Positions 6,753 through 14,959 of a stretch of 64,000 bases of DNA are shown here, piece after piece. The stretch's first letter is position 1, and each line of letters begins with the position of its first letter. Made by a program: the position numbers and the translations under genes. The notes beneath the pieces were generated by a model. That model was not told where the DNA came from and searched no databases. It saw only the letters and a list, made by a program, of their open reading frames with translations. Source of the DNA: Castellaniella hirudinis_A (lineage in GTDB: Bacteria > Pseudomonadota > Gammaproteobacteria > Burkholderiales > Burkholderiaceae_B); assembly GCF_047468865.1 (NCBI RefSeq), contig NZ_JBLGTV010000013.1, positions 1-64,000 on the forward strand. The letters run 5' to 3'.

Positions 6753-9700
6753 CTACCCTGATTCCTGCTCCGCTTGCTGCCGCCTGGCCTGCCAGTCCGC
6801 CTGCACCAGGGTTCGGAAATCGGCCAGGGGCAACGGGCGGCTGAACAAATACCCCTGCCAGGCATGGCAATGATGCCGCTGCAGGAAATCGCGCTGCTCG
6901 GTGGTCTCCACGCCTTCGGCGATCACCTGCAGGCCCAGGCTCAACCCCAGGGCCACGATGGTGCGCGCAATGGTGGCGTCGTTGGGGTCGACCAGCACGT
7001 CGCGCACAAAACTCTGGTCGATCTTCAGTTCGTCCAGCGGCAGGCGCTTGAGATACGCCAGGGATGAATACCCCGTGCCAAAGTCATCCAGCGCGAAGCT
7101 GATGCCGTAACTTTTCAGGCGCTCCATCTTGTGCACGGTATCGCCCAGGTTCTGCAGCAGCAGCCCTTCGGTGAGCTCCAACGCCAGGCGCCGGGCGTCG
7201 GCGCCGGTGCTGGCCAGCGCCGCCAGCACCTGATCGACGAAATCGGGCTGGCGAAACTGCCGGGGGCTGACGTTGATGGACAGGCGCAGATCCGCCATCG
7301 CGGGGGTATCGGCCCAATGGGCCAATTGCCGGCAGGCCGTGCGCAGCACCCAGTCGCCCAGCGGCAGGATCAGGCCGGATTCTTCGGCCAGGGGGATGAA
7401 GACGGCGGGCGAGACATAGCCGTCCCGCGGGTGGTTCCAGCGCAGCAGGGCTTCGCAGCCCATGATGCCGTCCGGCCCCACCTGGGCCTGATAGAAAAGC
7501 TCGAATTGGTCTTGTTCCAGGCCCACGCGCAGGTCGGATTCCAGCGCGGCGCGCCCGCGCACGACATCCTGCATGTGAGGGTCGTAGAAGCGCAGGGTAT
7601 TGCGGCCGGCCGATTTGGCCTGGTACATGGCCAGGTCGGCCCGGCGCAGCAGTTCGTCGACTTTTTCGCCCCGCCCCAGGAACAGGCTGACCCCCATGCT
7701 GACACTGGAATAATGATAGACATTCTGCAGCTGATAGGGGACGCGCAGGGCATTCAGGATATGCTGCCCCATGGCCTCCACCTGCTGGGCGGCGGCCCCG
7801 GCTTGGTCATCCAGGCCGCCGAGCACCACGGCGAACTCATCATCCCCATGGCGGGCGATGGTCTGCGAGGCATCCAGACAGCTTTTCAGGCGCTGGGCCA
7901 CCTGGCGCAGCAGCTCGTCGCCGACTTCATGGCCCCGGGTTTCATTGAGGGTCTTGAAATTGTCCAGATCCAGGGTCAGCAAAGCGCCATACTGGCGCCG
8001 GCTGCCGCTGACCGCCAGGGCCTGCTGCAGCCGGTCGACCAGCAAGCGGCGGTTGGGCAGGCCGGTCAAGGCGTCATGGTAGGCCAGGTAGTGGATTTCT
8101 TCTTCAGCCGCCTTGCGGGCGGTCAGATCCACCAGCGTCAACAGGTATTCGGCGCCGAATTTCAGCCCGGAGAGCTCGACCGTGCGGATTTGGCCGTCTT
8201 TGCACAGAATGGAGGTTTCCAGCAAGGCGCGGCGCTCACCCGACGCCGCCGCGTGCCGCCACTGGTGTTCCCAGGCGCGGCGTACCTGGCGGCGGTCGGC
8301 CGGGCTCGGAAAGGTCAGGCTCCACCAGCTGCGCGCATCCGGCATGTCGGCGGCATCGTAGCCGCAAATCTGCAGGAACTGCTGGTTGCGAAAAACGATC
8401 TGCTGCTGGGCGTCCACCAGGCACACCCCCACGGGCAGGTGGTCCAGCAGGGTGCGCAGGTGGTGTTCGCTGTCTTGCAGGGCATCTTGCAGCAAGCGGC
8501 GCTGGGTGATGTCCTGCAGGATGGCGATCTGGTAGTCGGAAATCGCCCCGCCCTGCCAGATCGGCGAGACAATGATTTCGACCCACACATCGTAGCCATC
8601 CTTGTGCCGCATGCGCTTTTCCATCTGGAATTCGGGGATTTCACCCCGCCGCAGCTGCCGGCCCAGGGCCAGATCGCGCGCCAGATCGGTGGGATGGGTC
8701 AGCGACTGGAACGACAGCAGCTGCATTTCTTCCGGGGTATACCCCAGGATGGCCGCATAGCGCCGGTTGACCCGCACGGGACAGCCCGTGCGCACATCGG
8801 TCAGGGCCACCCCGATGGCCGCCTGGTTGAACATGGCGCTGACGCGTTCCTCGCTGGTTTCCAGGGCCTGCGTGGTGGCCATGATATCGGAGACCGCCCG
8901 GCGATGGCGATTGACCAGGTAATGAACCAAGGCGCCCAACAGCAGCGACAGGGCGGCGCCGACGCCGGCGACCCACCACGGCAGGTTGCGCTCGACCGGG
9001 GACAGCAGGGGCCGCGCCTGGGTGTATTGCACCTGCCAATGGCGGCCCAGCAGGCTCAGGCGCTGGACGGTCTGCAGGGGCTGGGACGAGCGCGGGCCGC
9101 CGTCCAGCACCGACACGCCGAAGGGCGCATGCGCCGCCTGCCCGGGCTCGGCTGAACCCAAGTTTTCCTCGTCGTAGAGCCGCACGGACAGGCCCCGCAA
9201 AAACCCTGCCTGACGCAAGCCGTTGAGCATGTCCGCCACACGCACGATGGAGCCCACCGCCCCGACGAACAGCGGCAATTGCGCCGCCCCGGCATCCGAC
9301 GCCATGAGGTAGATCGGGAAGCGCACCACCACGGCCTGCGCGCCGCCGGGATCCTGCACCAGGGAAAACGGCGCGGAAAGCGCCGGACTTCGAGTGTCCC
9401 GGGCCGCCAGCACCGCCGCCAGGTTATTGGGCTGCGAGGCGATGTCCAGGCCCAGGACTTTTTCATTGTCCTGCAAAGGCCAGAGATATTCGACGATGTA
9501 ATGGTCGCCCGCCAGGCCCGCCGGATGGACGAACGCGGCATCCACGCCCGTCATCTGCTGCATCTTCGCCCGCATGCGGCGCTCGTAGTCCGGCAGCTGC
9601 GGCGCGGGCACGTAGCGCACAAAGGAAAGATTGACGAATTCCGGGTAGACGTCGGGGATGTCGTGACGCTGCGCGACCTGCTCGAACTGGCTGCGGGACA

Positions 9701-9941
9701 GGTTGGGCCGAACCAGAAACAAGTCTCGAAACCCCGCCACCACTTGGGTATAGGATGAAACGCGCTGGGCAATGGCCTGGGTGGATGCCTGAACCTCATG
9801 GGAAAAACGGGCCTGCCGAGTGGCCTGCGCGGCGTCCAGCTGCTGGCGCGCCAGGATGGCGGTAATGCCCCAGCCAACCAGGCAGACCAAGGCCCCAACC
9901 CACCATTGTTTGAACCCCTGCCGCCATCGGGCTGCCGTCAT
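6753..9941 (-). CDS. Membrane CHASE-PAS-PAS-GGDEF-EAL cyclic-di-GMP signalling protein
   Basis: 1062 residues from the ATG at 9941, which has GGAG six bases upstream; in-frame ATG 9953 and TTG 9968 are alternatives. There is a membrane segment near residues 10-32, a periplasmic CHASE-type sensor (about 60-290), and a second membrane segment at about 319-344. Two PAS domains with PAC-like ends follow (about 364-484 and 487-604), then GGDEF (about 620-790) and EAL (about 807-1050). The diguanylate cyclase motif reads RHGDDEF: the second Gly of GGDEF is Asp, so cyclase activity is doubtful. The EAL domain looks intact: CEALLRW, DDFGTGYSSL, KIDQSF and AEGVET are all present. The likely role is a sensor-controlled c-di-GMP phosphodiesterase. 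It is a single gene, 90 bp from the end of ftrD. Confidence 0.9.
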   Translation of the reverse strand: MTAARWRQGFKQWWVGALVCLVGWGITAILARQQLDAAQATRQARFSHEVQASTQAIAQRVSSYTQVVAGFRDLFLVRPNLSRSQFEQVAQRHDIPDVYPEFVNLSFVRYVPAPQLPDYERRMRAKMQQMTGVDAAFVHPAGLAGDHYIVEYLWPLQDNEKVLGLDIASQPNNLAAVLAARDTRSPALSAPFSLVQDPGGAQAVVVRFPIYLMASDAGAAQLPLFVGAVGSIVRVADMLNGLRQAGFLRGLSVRLYDEENLGSAEPGQAAHAPFGVSVLDGGPRSSQPLQTVQRLSLLGRHWQVQYTQARPLLSPVERNLPWWVAGVGAALSLLLGALVHYLVNRHRRAVSDIMATTQALETSEERVSAMFNQAAIGVALTDVRTGCPVRVNRRYAAILGYTPEEMQLLSFQSLTHPTDLARDLALGRQLRRGEIPEFQMEKRMRHKDGYDVWVEIIVSPIWQGGAISDYQIAILQDITQRRLLQDALQDSEHHLRTLLDHLPVGVCLVDAQQQIVFRNQQFLQICGYDAADMPDARSWWSLTFPSPADRRQVRRAWEHQWRHAAASGERRALLETSILCKDGQIRTVELSGLKFGAEYLLTLVDLTARKAAEEEIHYLAYHDALTGLPNRRLLVDRLQQALAVSGSRRQYGALLTLDLDNFKTLNETRGHEVGDELLRQVAQRLKSCLDASQTIARHGDDEFAVVLGGLDDQAGAAAQQVEAMGQHILNALRVPYQLQNVYHYSSVSMGVSLFLGRGEKVDELLRRADLAMYQAKSAGRNTLRFYDPHMQDVVRGRAALESDLRVGLEQDQFELFYQAQVGPDGIMGCEALLRWNHPRDGYVSPAVFIPLAEESGLILPLGDWVLRTACRQLAHWADTPAMADLRLSINVSPRQFRQPDFVDQVLAALASTGADARRLALELTEGLLLQNLGDTVHKMERLKSYGISFALDDFGTGYSSLAYLKRLPLDELKIDQSFVRDVLVDPNDATIARTIVALGLSLGLQVIAEGVETTEQRDFLQRHHCHAWQGYLFSRPLPLADFRTLVQADWQARRQQAEQESG

Positions 9942-10031
9942 TCCATGCTCCATGGATAGGATATCCAAGCAAAAGAATAACGAATTTATCCCGACCCGAC
10001 CATGGCGGCAAGCCCTGATCGACGGCGCGCG

Positions 10032-11459
10032 CTACCAGAGGACGAAAAACAGCACCCAGGCCCAGATAAAGGGCAACAGCCCCAGGCCGACGGCGGCCAC
10101 CGCCGACAGCCGACGCCAGGGCGACGGGGTGCGCAGGCCCGCCAGCCGCCACTGAAAACGCAGGCTCCAGGCCAGCGCCAGGGCCAGCAAGGCGAAGCGC
10201 GCGGGGTTGGCCCAGCCGGTGGGCACGCCTTCGTGCTGCAGCAGGGTCAGCGTCGTGGCGGTGAGCCCCAGAAAGACCCCCGCCCCGGCGATGGGAATCA
10301 GGCCCTGGGCCAGCTTGTGCACCCCGGCCAGGCGGCTGCGCAGCAGCCGGCCATCGGCGGCGCGCACGCCGGGCTGCCGACAGGCGAGCAACAGGCGGTC
10401 GGCACAGCACAGGCCCGCGAACACGCCGCCCCCTACCCCCACGGCAGCGCCGAAGATGAACAACAGGATGACGGCGCCATCCAGCCAGCTGAAGCTGTCG
10501 TTGACTTCGGGATAGTGCGTGAGCAGGAACCAGGGGGCATTGTCGGCCAGAGGCCAGTAGATGTCGTGGTTCACCAGCCAGGTGGCCAGGCTTTGTTTGA
10601 TGGCGACATACCAGGGGCTCGCGCTCCAGAGAAAGGCCCCCACGGCTAGCCCCATCAGGCCAAAGACGATCAGCATGGTCTGCCAGCCGCTGCCCTCGGC
10701 CACCCGGACGATCTCGGCCTCGGGCGAGCGCGGCGACAAGGTAATGGCGCCGCGATAATCGCTGCAGCGGCCGCACATGTGGCATTCGGCGGCGCCTTGC
10801 ATATTGCGCAGCGGCAGCAAGGGCGCACAGTTGATGGTTTCGACGCGCCGCACCGGGGCGCGCCAGGCCTGGGCGTCCACGCGGTAATACCAGGGGGCCA
10901 GTTTCGCCAGCAGATTGAACACCCCGCTGACCGGACACAGGTATTTGCACCAGACGCGCTTGTCGCGGCCATACAGCCACCCCACCCCCATGGCCGCCAC
11001 GGTGGACCCGCCCAGCACCGCCGCCACCGCCCAGGGATACTGGTATACGCTGACCAGCTGACCATAAATGGTGGTCAGGGAAAACGCCACGAACGGCCAG
11101 CCGCCCCAGCGCATCCAGCGCGGGATGGCCCCGCCGCGCCCGTGCCGGCTGGCCCACTCGGTGAGGGTGCCTTCGGGACAGAACAGGCCGCACCACGCCC
11201 GTCCCAGCAAGGGAATGGAGACCAGGACAAAAGGCCACCAGACGCCCCAGAAGGCAAACTGGGCCACAATGGTGAGATGGTTGAAGACCGACGCGGTGCG
11301 GTCGGGCAAGGGCAGGATCGCCGGAACGACCAGCAAGACCAGGTAAAACACCACGATGACCCACTGGAGAAGGCGAATCGCCCGCTGGTGATCCCGCAGG
11401 AAGTCACCTGCCCGGGCGACCGACGCCCGAAACCGCATCCCGCGTGTGATGGCAGCCAT
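10032..11459 (-). CDS. ftrD: Polyferredoxin-like membrane protein of ferrous iron uptake, FtrD
   Basis: 475 residues with at least six hydrophobic segments. It is NosR/NapH-like: two Cys-x3-Cys-Pro motifs (WCGLFCPEG and WCKYLCPVSG) and a Cys-x2-Cys-x2-Cys group (CHMCGRCSDYR) are visible, consistent with [4Fe-4S] clusters passing electrons across the inner membrane. In the Bordetella FtrABCD system this subunit is thought to receive electrons from iron oxidation. It is the last gene of the operon, 19 bp after ftrC. It starts at an ATG (MAAITRG). The N-terminal hydrophobic segment at about 28-50 precedes the first cysteine motif. Confidence 0.87.
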   Translation of the reverse strand: MAAITRGMRFRASVARAGDFLRDHQRAIRLLQWVIVVFYLVLLVVPAILPLPDRTASVFNHLTIVAQFAFWGVWWPFVLVSIPLLGRAWCGLFCPEGTLTEWASRHGRGGAIPRWMRWGGWPFVAFSLTTIYGQLVSVYQYPWAVAAVLGGSTVAAMGVGWLYGRDKRVWCKYLCPVSGVFNLLAKLAPWYYRVDAQAWRAPVRRVETINCAPLLPLRNMQGAAECHMCGRCSDYRGAITLSPRSPEAEIVRVAEGSGWQTMLIVFGLMGLAVGAFLWSASPWYVAIKQSLATWLVNHDIYWPLADNAPWFLLTHYPEVNDSFSWLDGAVILLFIFGAAVGVGGGVFAGLCCADRLLLACRQPGVRAADGRLLRSRLAGVHKLAQGLIPIAGAGVFLGLTATTLTLLQHEGVPTGWANPARFALLALALAWSLRFQWRLAGLRTPSPWRRLSAVAAVGLGLLPFIWAWVLFFVLW

Positions 11460-11478
11460 GCCGTCCCTCCGCCCGGCG

Positions 11479-12345
11479 TCAGGACGACTGGGTGGGCGCC
11501 GCCGCTTGCGCCGGCGTGGCGGGCCGCGCGGCCGGGCGCGATGCGCGGCGCAGCAGCCACAGCACCACGGCCCAATACGCCAGCCAGATCAGCAGCTGGG
11601 ACAAGGCCGGGTAGGCGCGATAACCCGCGAAATCGGCCAGGACCCGCCCCAGGACGCCTTCGGTATCCAGCAGCGCGCTGCTGTCCCAGACCGGGTCCAC
11701 CCACGTGGGCAGGACATCCAGGGAAATCAAGCGGTCGGTGGCGGACACCAGCAAGGCGCCGGCTAGCAGCAGCAAGAGGATTTCGGTCAGTTGGAAAAAC
11801 CGCCGCCAGGTGATGACGCGCCCCCCCAGCTGCAGCAGCCAAAAAGTGCACAGCGCCGCCACGAAGCCCCCCAGGCCGGCCAGCAGCAGGCCACCCAGGC
11901 CGCCTTCGGTGGCCGACAGCACCGTGCCATACAGAAACACCACGGTTTCGCTGCCTTCGCGGGCCACGGCGATCATGACCAGGACCAGCAGGCCCCACCA
12001 ATGCCGGCCATCTAGCTGCCGCGCCGCGCCGGCCTCCAGCTGGCGCTTGAGGTTGCGGCCATGCTGGCGCATCCATAGCACCATCTGCACCACCAGGGCG
12101 CATGCCGCCAGGGCCATGACGATCTGGAACCATTCCTGGCCGGTGTCCGACAGCCAGGACGCCAGCCCCAGCAGCACCAGCGCCAGCGCGCCGGCCAGCA
12201 GCAGGCCCGCCGCCACGCCGCCCCACAGCCAGGGCAGGCCGCGCCGCCCTTCGGGCGAGGCCCGCAGCCAGGCGTAGAGAATGCCCACCACCAGGAGGGC
12301 TTCGACGCTTTCGCGCCAGACGATAAAGGCGACTTGTTCCATCAT
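11479..12345 (-). CDS. ftrC: FTR1-type iron permease, FtrC
   Basis: 288 residues, seven or so membrane segments. Both iron-binding REXXE motifs of the FTR1/EfeU family are present: RESVEALL in the first membrane segment and REGSETVVFLYG in the fourth. It imports iron oxidised at the periplasmic face. ATG codons at 12345 and 12342 begin MMEQVAFIVWRES; the frame is open further to 12390, but that leader is not family-like. It lies 90 bp downstream of ftrB and just upstream of ftrD, completing the four-gene FtrABCD order known from Bordetella and Brucella. Confidence 0.92.
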   Translation of the reverse strand: MMEQVAFIVWRESVEALLVVGILYAWLRASPEGRRGLPWLWGGVAAGLLLAGALALVLLGLASWLSDTGQEWFQIVMALAACALVVQMVLWMRQHGRNLKRQLEAGAARQLDGRHWWGLLVLVMIAVAREGSETVVFLYGTVLSATEGGLGGLLLAGLGGFVAALCTFWLLQLGGRVITWRRFFQLTEILLLLLAGALLVSATDRLISLDVLPTWVDPVWDSSALLDTEGVLGRVLADFAGYRAYPALSQLLIWLAYWAVVLWLLRRASRPAARPATPAQAAAPTQSS

Positions 12346-12435
12346 GCACACGCCATCTACAAGGCCGGATGCGCCGGGCCGGTATGCCAATAGGCGGACT
12401 GCGCGGACATACGCCGCACCGCCCGGCGACAGGGA

Positions 12436-12780
12436 TCAGGGCTTGGGCAGCACCACCAGCGTGCCCTTGACCTGGGGATGAAAATCATCAAAAAAAGGAT
12501 ACTCGCCCGGACGCGACAAGGACAGGACGACGAACGACGTCACCCCCGGCCCCAGGACTTTTTCTTTGCGCAACGGCAGGCTTTCGAATTCGACGGCTTC
12601 GGTGCTTTCGTTGACCAGGACGATCTTGAAACGCCCGGCGGGGACTTCGAGCCGGGCGGGCTCGAAGGTGCCGTCGGCCTTGAAAGTCAGCTGATAGACC
12701 GGCATCTCGGCCCGGGCCGCCGCCACAGGCCCCAGCCAGCCCGCCAGGACCAGCACCCCCCCCGCCAAGCCGGCGCGCAT
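12436..12780 (-). CDS. ftrB: Periplasmic cupredoxin-like protein, FtrB
   Basis: 114 residues with a signal peptide (hydrophobic to about residue 22, cut near AARAEMP). The mature part is a cupredoxin fold: VPAGRFKIVLVNESTEAVEFES and GEYPFFDDFHPQVKGTLVV, with a candidate His ligand in DDFHPQ. In FtrABCD systems it is proposed to oxidise Fe(II) to Fe(III) for the permease. A type 1 copper site would need a Cys and Met, and I do not see a Cys in the C-terminal loop, so the metal chemistry may differ from classical cupredoxins. Its start is one base from the ftrA stop codon. Confidence 0.86.
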   Translation of the reverse strand: MRAGLAGGVLVLAGWLGPVAAARAEMPVYQLTFKADGTFEPARLEVPAGRFKIVLVNESTEAVEFESLPLRKEKVLGPGVTSFVVLSLSRPGEYPFFDDFHPQVKGTLVVLPKP

Positions 12781-12781
12781 G

Positions 12782-13318
12782 TCAGTATCCGCCCTTTTTG
12801 CCGGTGCCCGCGAAGACGAAGTCGTACTTGACCTCGAAGGGCTGGAACCACGGGGCCACCCCGGTTTCCTTATCGACGTGGCGGCCGAAGTGGTTATGAG
12901 GAGCGGTGTCGGGCGAACCGATGACGAAAGTCAGCTGGTATTTGCCGGGGCCGTCGAGCTTGACGTTATCGCCATAGTGCGGACCGTCGTTGGCTACCAT
13001 GGGCATCAGGTCGCCCTTGATCTGCTGGTCGCTGCCCTGTTTTTGCAGGACATACTGGATATTGAGGTACGGCGCCCAGGCGCCTTCGGGCAAGCCATTG
13101 GTGTTGTCCGCCGTGGCATGGATGTCGGCCTCCAGGTGGATGTCGGAATCCTGGGCGGCGCGCATCATGCCGTCGGGCTCCATTTCCACAGGCTGCAGGT
13201 ACACGGCGGCGACTTCCAGGCCGTGCAGTTCGGCGGGTTCGCCGATGGGGTATTCGGCCGCCAAGGCGGACGACGCCAGCCCCAGGCCAGCCAATGCGAT
13301 GAGCAGCTTTTTAACCAT
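12782..13318 (-). CDS. ftrA: Periplasmic ferrous iron-binding P19-family protein, FtrA
   Basis: 178 residues with a signal peptide (MVKKLLIALAGLGLASSALAA). The mature protein matches the P19/Tpd iron-binding family: EYPIGEPAELHGLEVAAVYL, a Met-Glu rich VEMEPDGMMR, IHLEADIHA, and a His pair in APHNHFGRH, residues used for copper/iron binding in P19. It starts the ftrABCD operon. The ATG at 13318 follows a GGAG nine bases upstream; the frame is open six codons further. A candidate Fur box lies 24-45 bp upstream, in keeping with iron repression. Confidence 0.92.
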   Translation of the reverse strand: MVKKLLIALAGLGLASSALAAEYPIGEPAELHGLEVAAVYLQPVEMEPDGMMRAAQDSDIHLEADIHATADNTNGLPEGAWAPYLNIQYVLQKQGSDQQIKGDLMPMVANDGPHYGDNVKLDGPGKYQLTFVIGSPDTAPHNHFGRHVDKETGVAPWFQPFEVKYDFVFAGTGKKGGY

Positions 13319-13341
13319 CAATGGTCTCCAGTCCAATAAAG

Positions 13342-13363
13342 GGAATGATTCTCGTTAATGACA
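13342..13363. promoter_or_regulatory. Candidate Fur box upstream of ftrABCD
   Basis: ggaatgattctcgttaatgaca contains AATGATTCTCGTTAATGA, close to the Fur consensus of GATAAT hexamer arrays (typical betaproteobacterial form gagaatgattctcatt). It sits just upstream of ftrA. The match is imperfect by eye. Confidence 0.6.
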
Positions 13364-13414
13364 AGAGTCAATAATATACTCCTATCCCTGGAAAAAACAC
13401 GCATGATTTTCGCA

Positions 13415-13451
13415 AGAAAGCGGGATGTGGCCGAGCCGCATCCCGCTTTCT
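13415..13451 (-). terminator. Very stable hairpin downstream of phaR, probable terminator
   Basis: A 13-bp perfect stem, agaaagcgggatg (13415-13427) with catcccgctttct (13439-13451), continues through a T-G wobble and GGC/GCC to a CGA triloop, giving about 17 pairs. On the minus strand the stem is followed by TGCGAAAATC rather than a clean T run, so the termination mechanism is uncertain. It lies 188 bp beyond the phaR stop and just upstream of the ftrABCD promoter, insulating the two transcription units. Confidence 0.7.
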
Positions 13452-13638
13452 GAACCCAAGTGAAATCCGCCGATCCCCAACGCCCTGGCCCGGGGGAACT
13501 GCCCGTTCTGCCATACCGGCCCGAACCGCCCACCAAGCCCCCAAGACCGGCATCCACAGCCGCACTGTCCAGCCGGGCCACTGCGGGAACCGGCTGGGCG
13601 GGCATGCCCCGGGCCGCGGGCTCGGCGCATCCGGGAAA

Positions 13639-14211
13639 TCAGGGCTTTTTCTTGTCGGCATCCGCCGGCCCCGGAAACGGAAACCCCGGAAACAGATTGC
13701 GCGCCTGATCCTGCATCTGATCTTGCATCTGCACGAAGACGCTGCGGCTTTGTTCCAGATAGTTGTTCATCATGTTCTGCAGGGCGGGCGTCTGCATGCT
13801 GACCAACTGGGCCCAGGCCTCGGGGCCGAAATGCTGCTGGTACAGCCCCTGGGATTGTTCGGCCATGCGATCCTGGATGTCCATCAGCACCTGGATGTTT
13901 TTTTCCAGGAAAGTGCCCATGACCCCCTGCATGGCATGGCCATAGAAGCGGATGATCTGGGCCAGCGCCGTGGCCGAGAACATGGGCATCCCGCCGGATT
14001 CTTCCTCCAGGATGATCTGCAGCAGGATGCTGCGGGTCAGGTCGTCGCCGCTTTTGGCGTCGACCACCTGAAAATCCACATTGTCCAGCACCAACTGCTT
14101 GACATCGGCCAACGTGATGTAGACGCTGGCCTGGGTGTCGTACAGCCGCCGATTGGGGTATTTTTTGATCAGGCGGCCCGCCTGGGGTTCTGCGGTCTGG
14201 GGCATCGACAT
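13639..14211 (-). CDS. phaR: Polyhydroxyalkanoate synthesis repressor PhaR
   Basis: 190 residues. The N-terminal DNA-binding domain carries the PhaR/PHB accumulation regulator signature RLIKKYPNRRLYDTQ at about 13-27 followed by YITLADVKQLV. The second half holds the helical repeat region FYGHAMQGVMGTFLEKNIQ and a Gln-rich tail (YLEQSRSVFVQMQDQMQDQ). PhaR binds PHB granules and represses phasin genes and itself. Its ATG overlaps the phaB stop in a TGATG junction, so translation is probably coupled to phaB. Confidence 0.95.
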   Translation of the reverse strand: MSMPQTAEPQAGRLIKKYPNRRLYDTQASVYITLADVKQLVLDNVDFQVVDAKSGDDLTRSILLQIILEEESGGMPMFSATALAQIIRFYGHAMQGVMGTFLEKNIQVLMDIQDRMAEQSQGLYQQHFGPEAWAQLVSMQTPALQNMMNNYLEQSRSVFVQMQDQMQDQARNLFPGFPFPGPADADKKKP

Positions 14212-14948
14212 CAACCCATGTGCAGGCCGCCATTGAGCGAAAAATCCGCCCCGGTGGCAAAGCCCGCGTCATCGGAAGCCAGCCAGGCCACGATGGAGCC
14301 GATTTCTTCGGGCGTGCCCAGGCGCTTGACCGGGATGGTGGCGACGATTTTTTCGAGCACGTCGGGGCGGATCGCGCGCACCATGTCGGTGCCGATATAG
14401 CCCGGCGACACGGTATTGACGGTGACCCCCTTGCTGGCGACTTCCTGGGCCAGCGCCATGGTGAAGCCATGGATGCCGGCCTTGGCGGTGGAATAGTTGG
14501 TCTGGCCGAACTGGCCTTTCTGGCCGTTGACCGAGCTGATGTTGATGATGCGCCCCCACTGGCGATCCACCATGTCGTCGATGACCTGCTTGGTGACGTT
14601 GAACAGACTGTTCAGGTTGGTGTCGATGACCGAGCGCCAGTCGTCCTGGGACATCTTGCGGAACAGGCCGTCGCGGGTAATGCCGGCGTTATTGACGAGG
14701 ACGTCGACGGGCCCGTGTTTTTCCTTGATCTGGATGAAGGCCTGAACCGTGGAATCCCAATCGGACACATTGCCCACCGAGGCATGGAATTTGTATCCCA
14801 GGGCGGCCTGCTCGTCCAGCCACTTGGCGTAGTCGCGGCTGGGCCCGCAGCCCGCGATGACAGTGAAGCCTTCTTTGGCCAGGCGTTGACAAATGGACGT
14901 GCCGATGCCGCCCATACCACCGGTGACGTAAGCCAGTTTTCCGCTCAT
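14211..14948 (-). CDS. phaB: Acetoacetyl-CoA reductase PhaB
   Basis: 245 residues, the usual size for a short-chain dehydrogenase. It reduces acetoacetyl-CoA to (R)-3-hydroxybutyryl-CoA with NADPH for PHB synthesis. Visible motifs: the nucleotide-binding VTGGMGGIGTSIC at residues 8-20, NNAGITRDGLF, catalytic Ser in NISSVNGQKGQFGQ, and the Tyr-x3-Lys pair in NYSTAKAG. It begins 12 bp after phaC and ends overlapping phaR. Start MSGKLAYVTGG follows an AAGGAGAATCCT ribosome site; the frame is open upstream but not homologous. Confidence 0.96.
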   Translation of the reverse strand: MSGKLAYVTGGMGGIGTSICQRLAKEGFTVIAGCGPSRDYAKWLDEQAALGYKFHASVGNVSDWDSTVQAFIQIKEKHGPVDVLVNNAGITRDGLFRKMSQDDWRSVIDTNLNSLFNVTKQVIDDMVDRQWGRIINISSVNGQKGQFGQTNYSTAKAGIHGFTMALAQEVASKGVTVNTVSPGYIGTDMVRAIRPDVLEKIVATIPVKRLGTPEEIGSIVAWLASDDAGFATGADFSLNGGLHMG

Positions 14949-14959
14949 AGGATTCTCCT

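Noticed and set aside
6592..6873. Ala-Ala-Pro-repeat open frame on the plus strand
   Set aside because: The repeat unit of 12 bases keeps all frames open; there is a GTG start without a ribosome site, and the end is antisense to a real gene.
7131..9155. 674-codon open frame on the plus strand
   Set aside because: Antisense shadow of the GGDEF-EAL gene caused by high GC at third positions.
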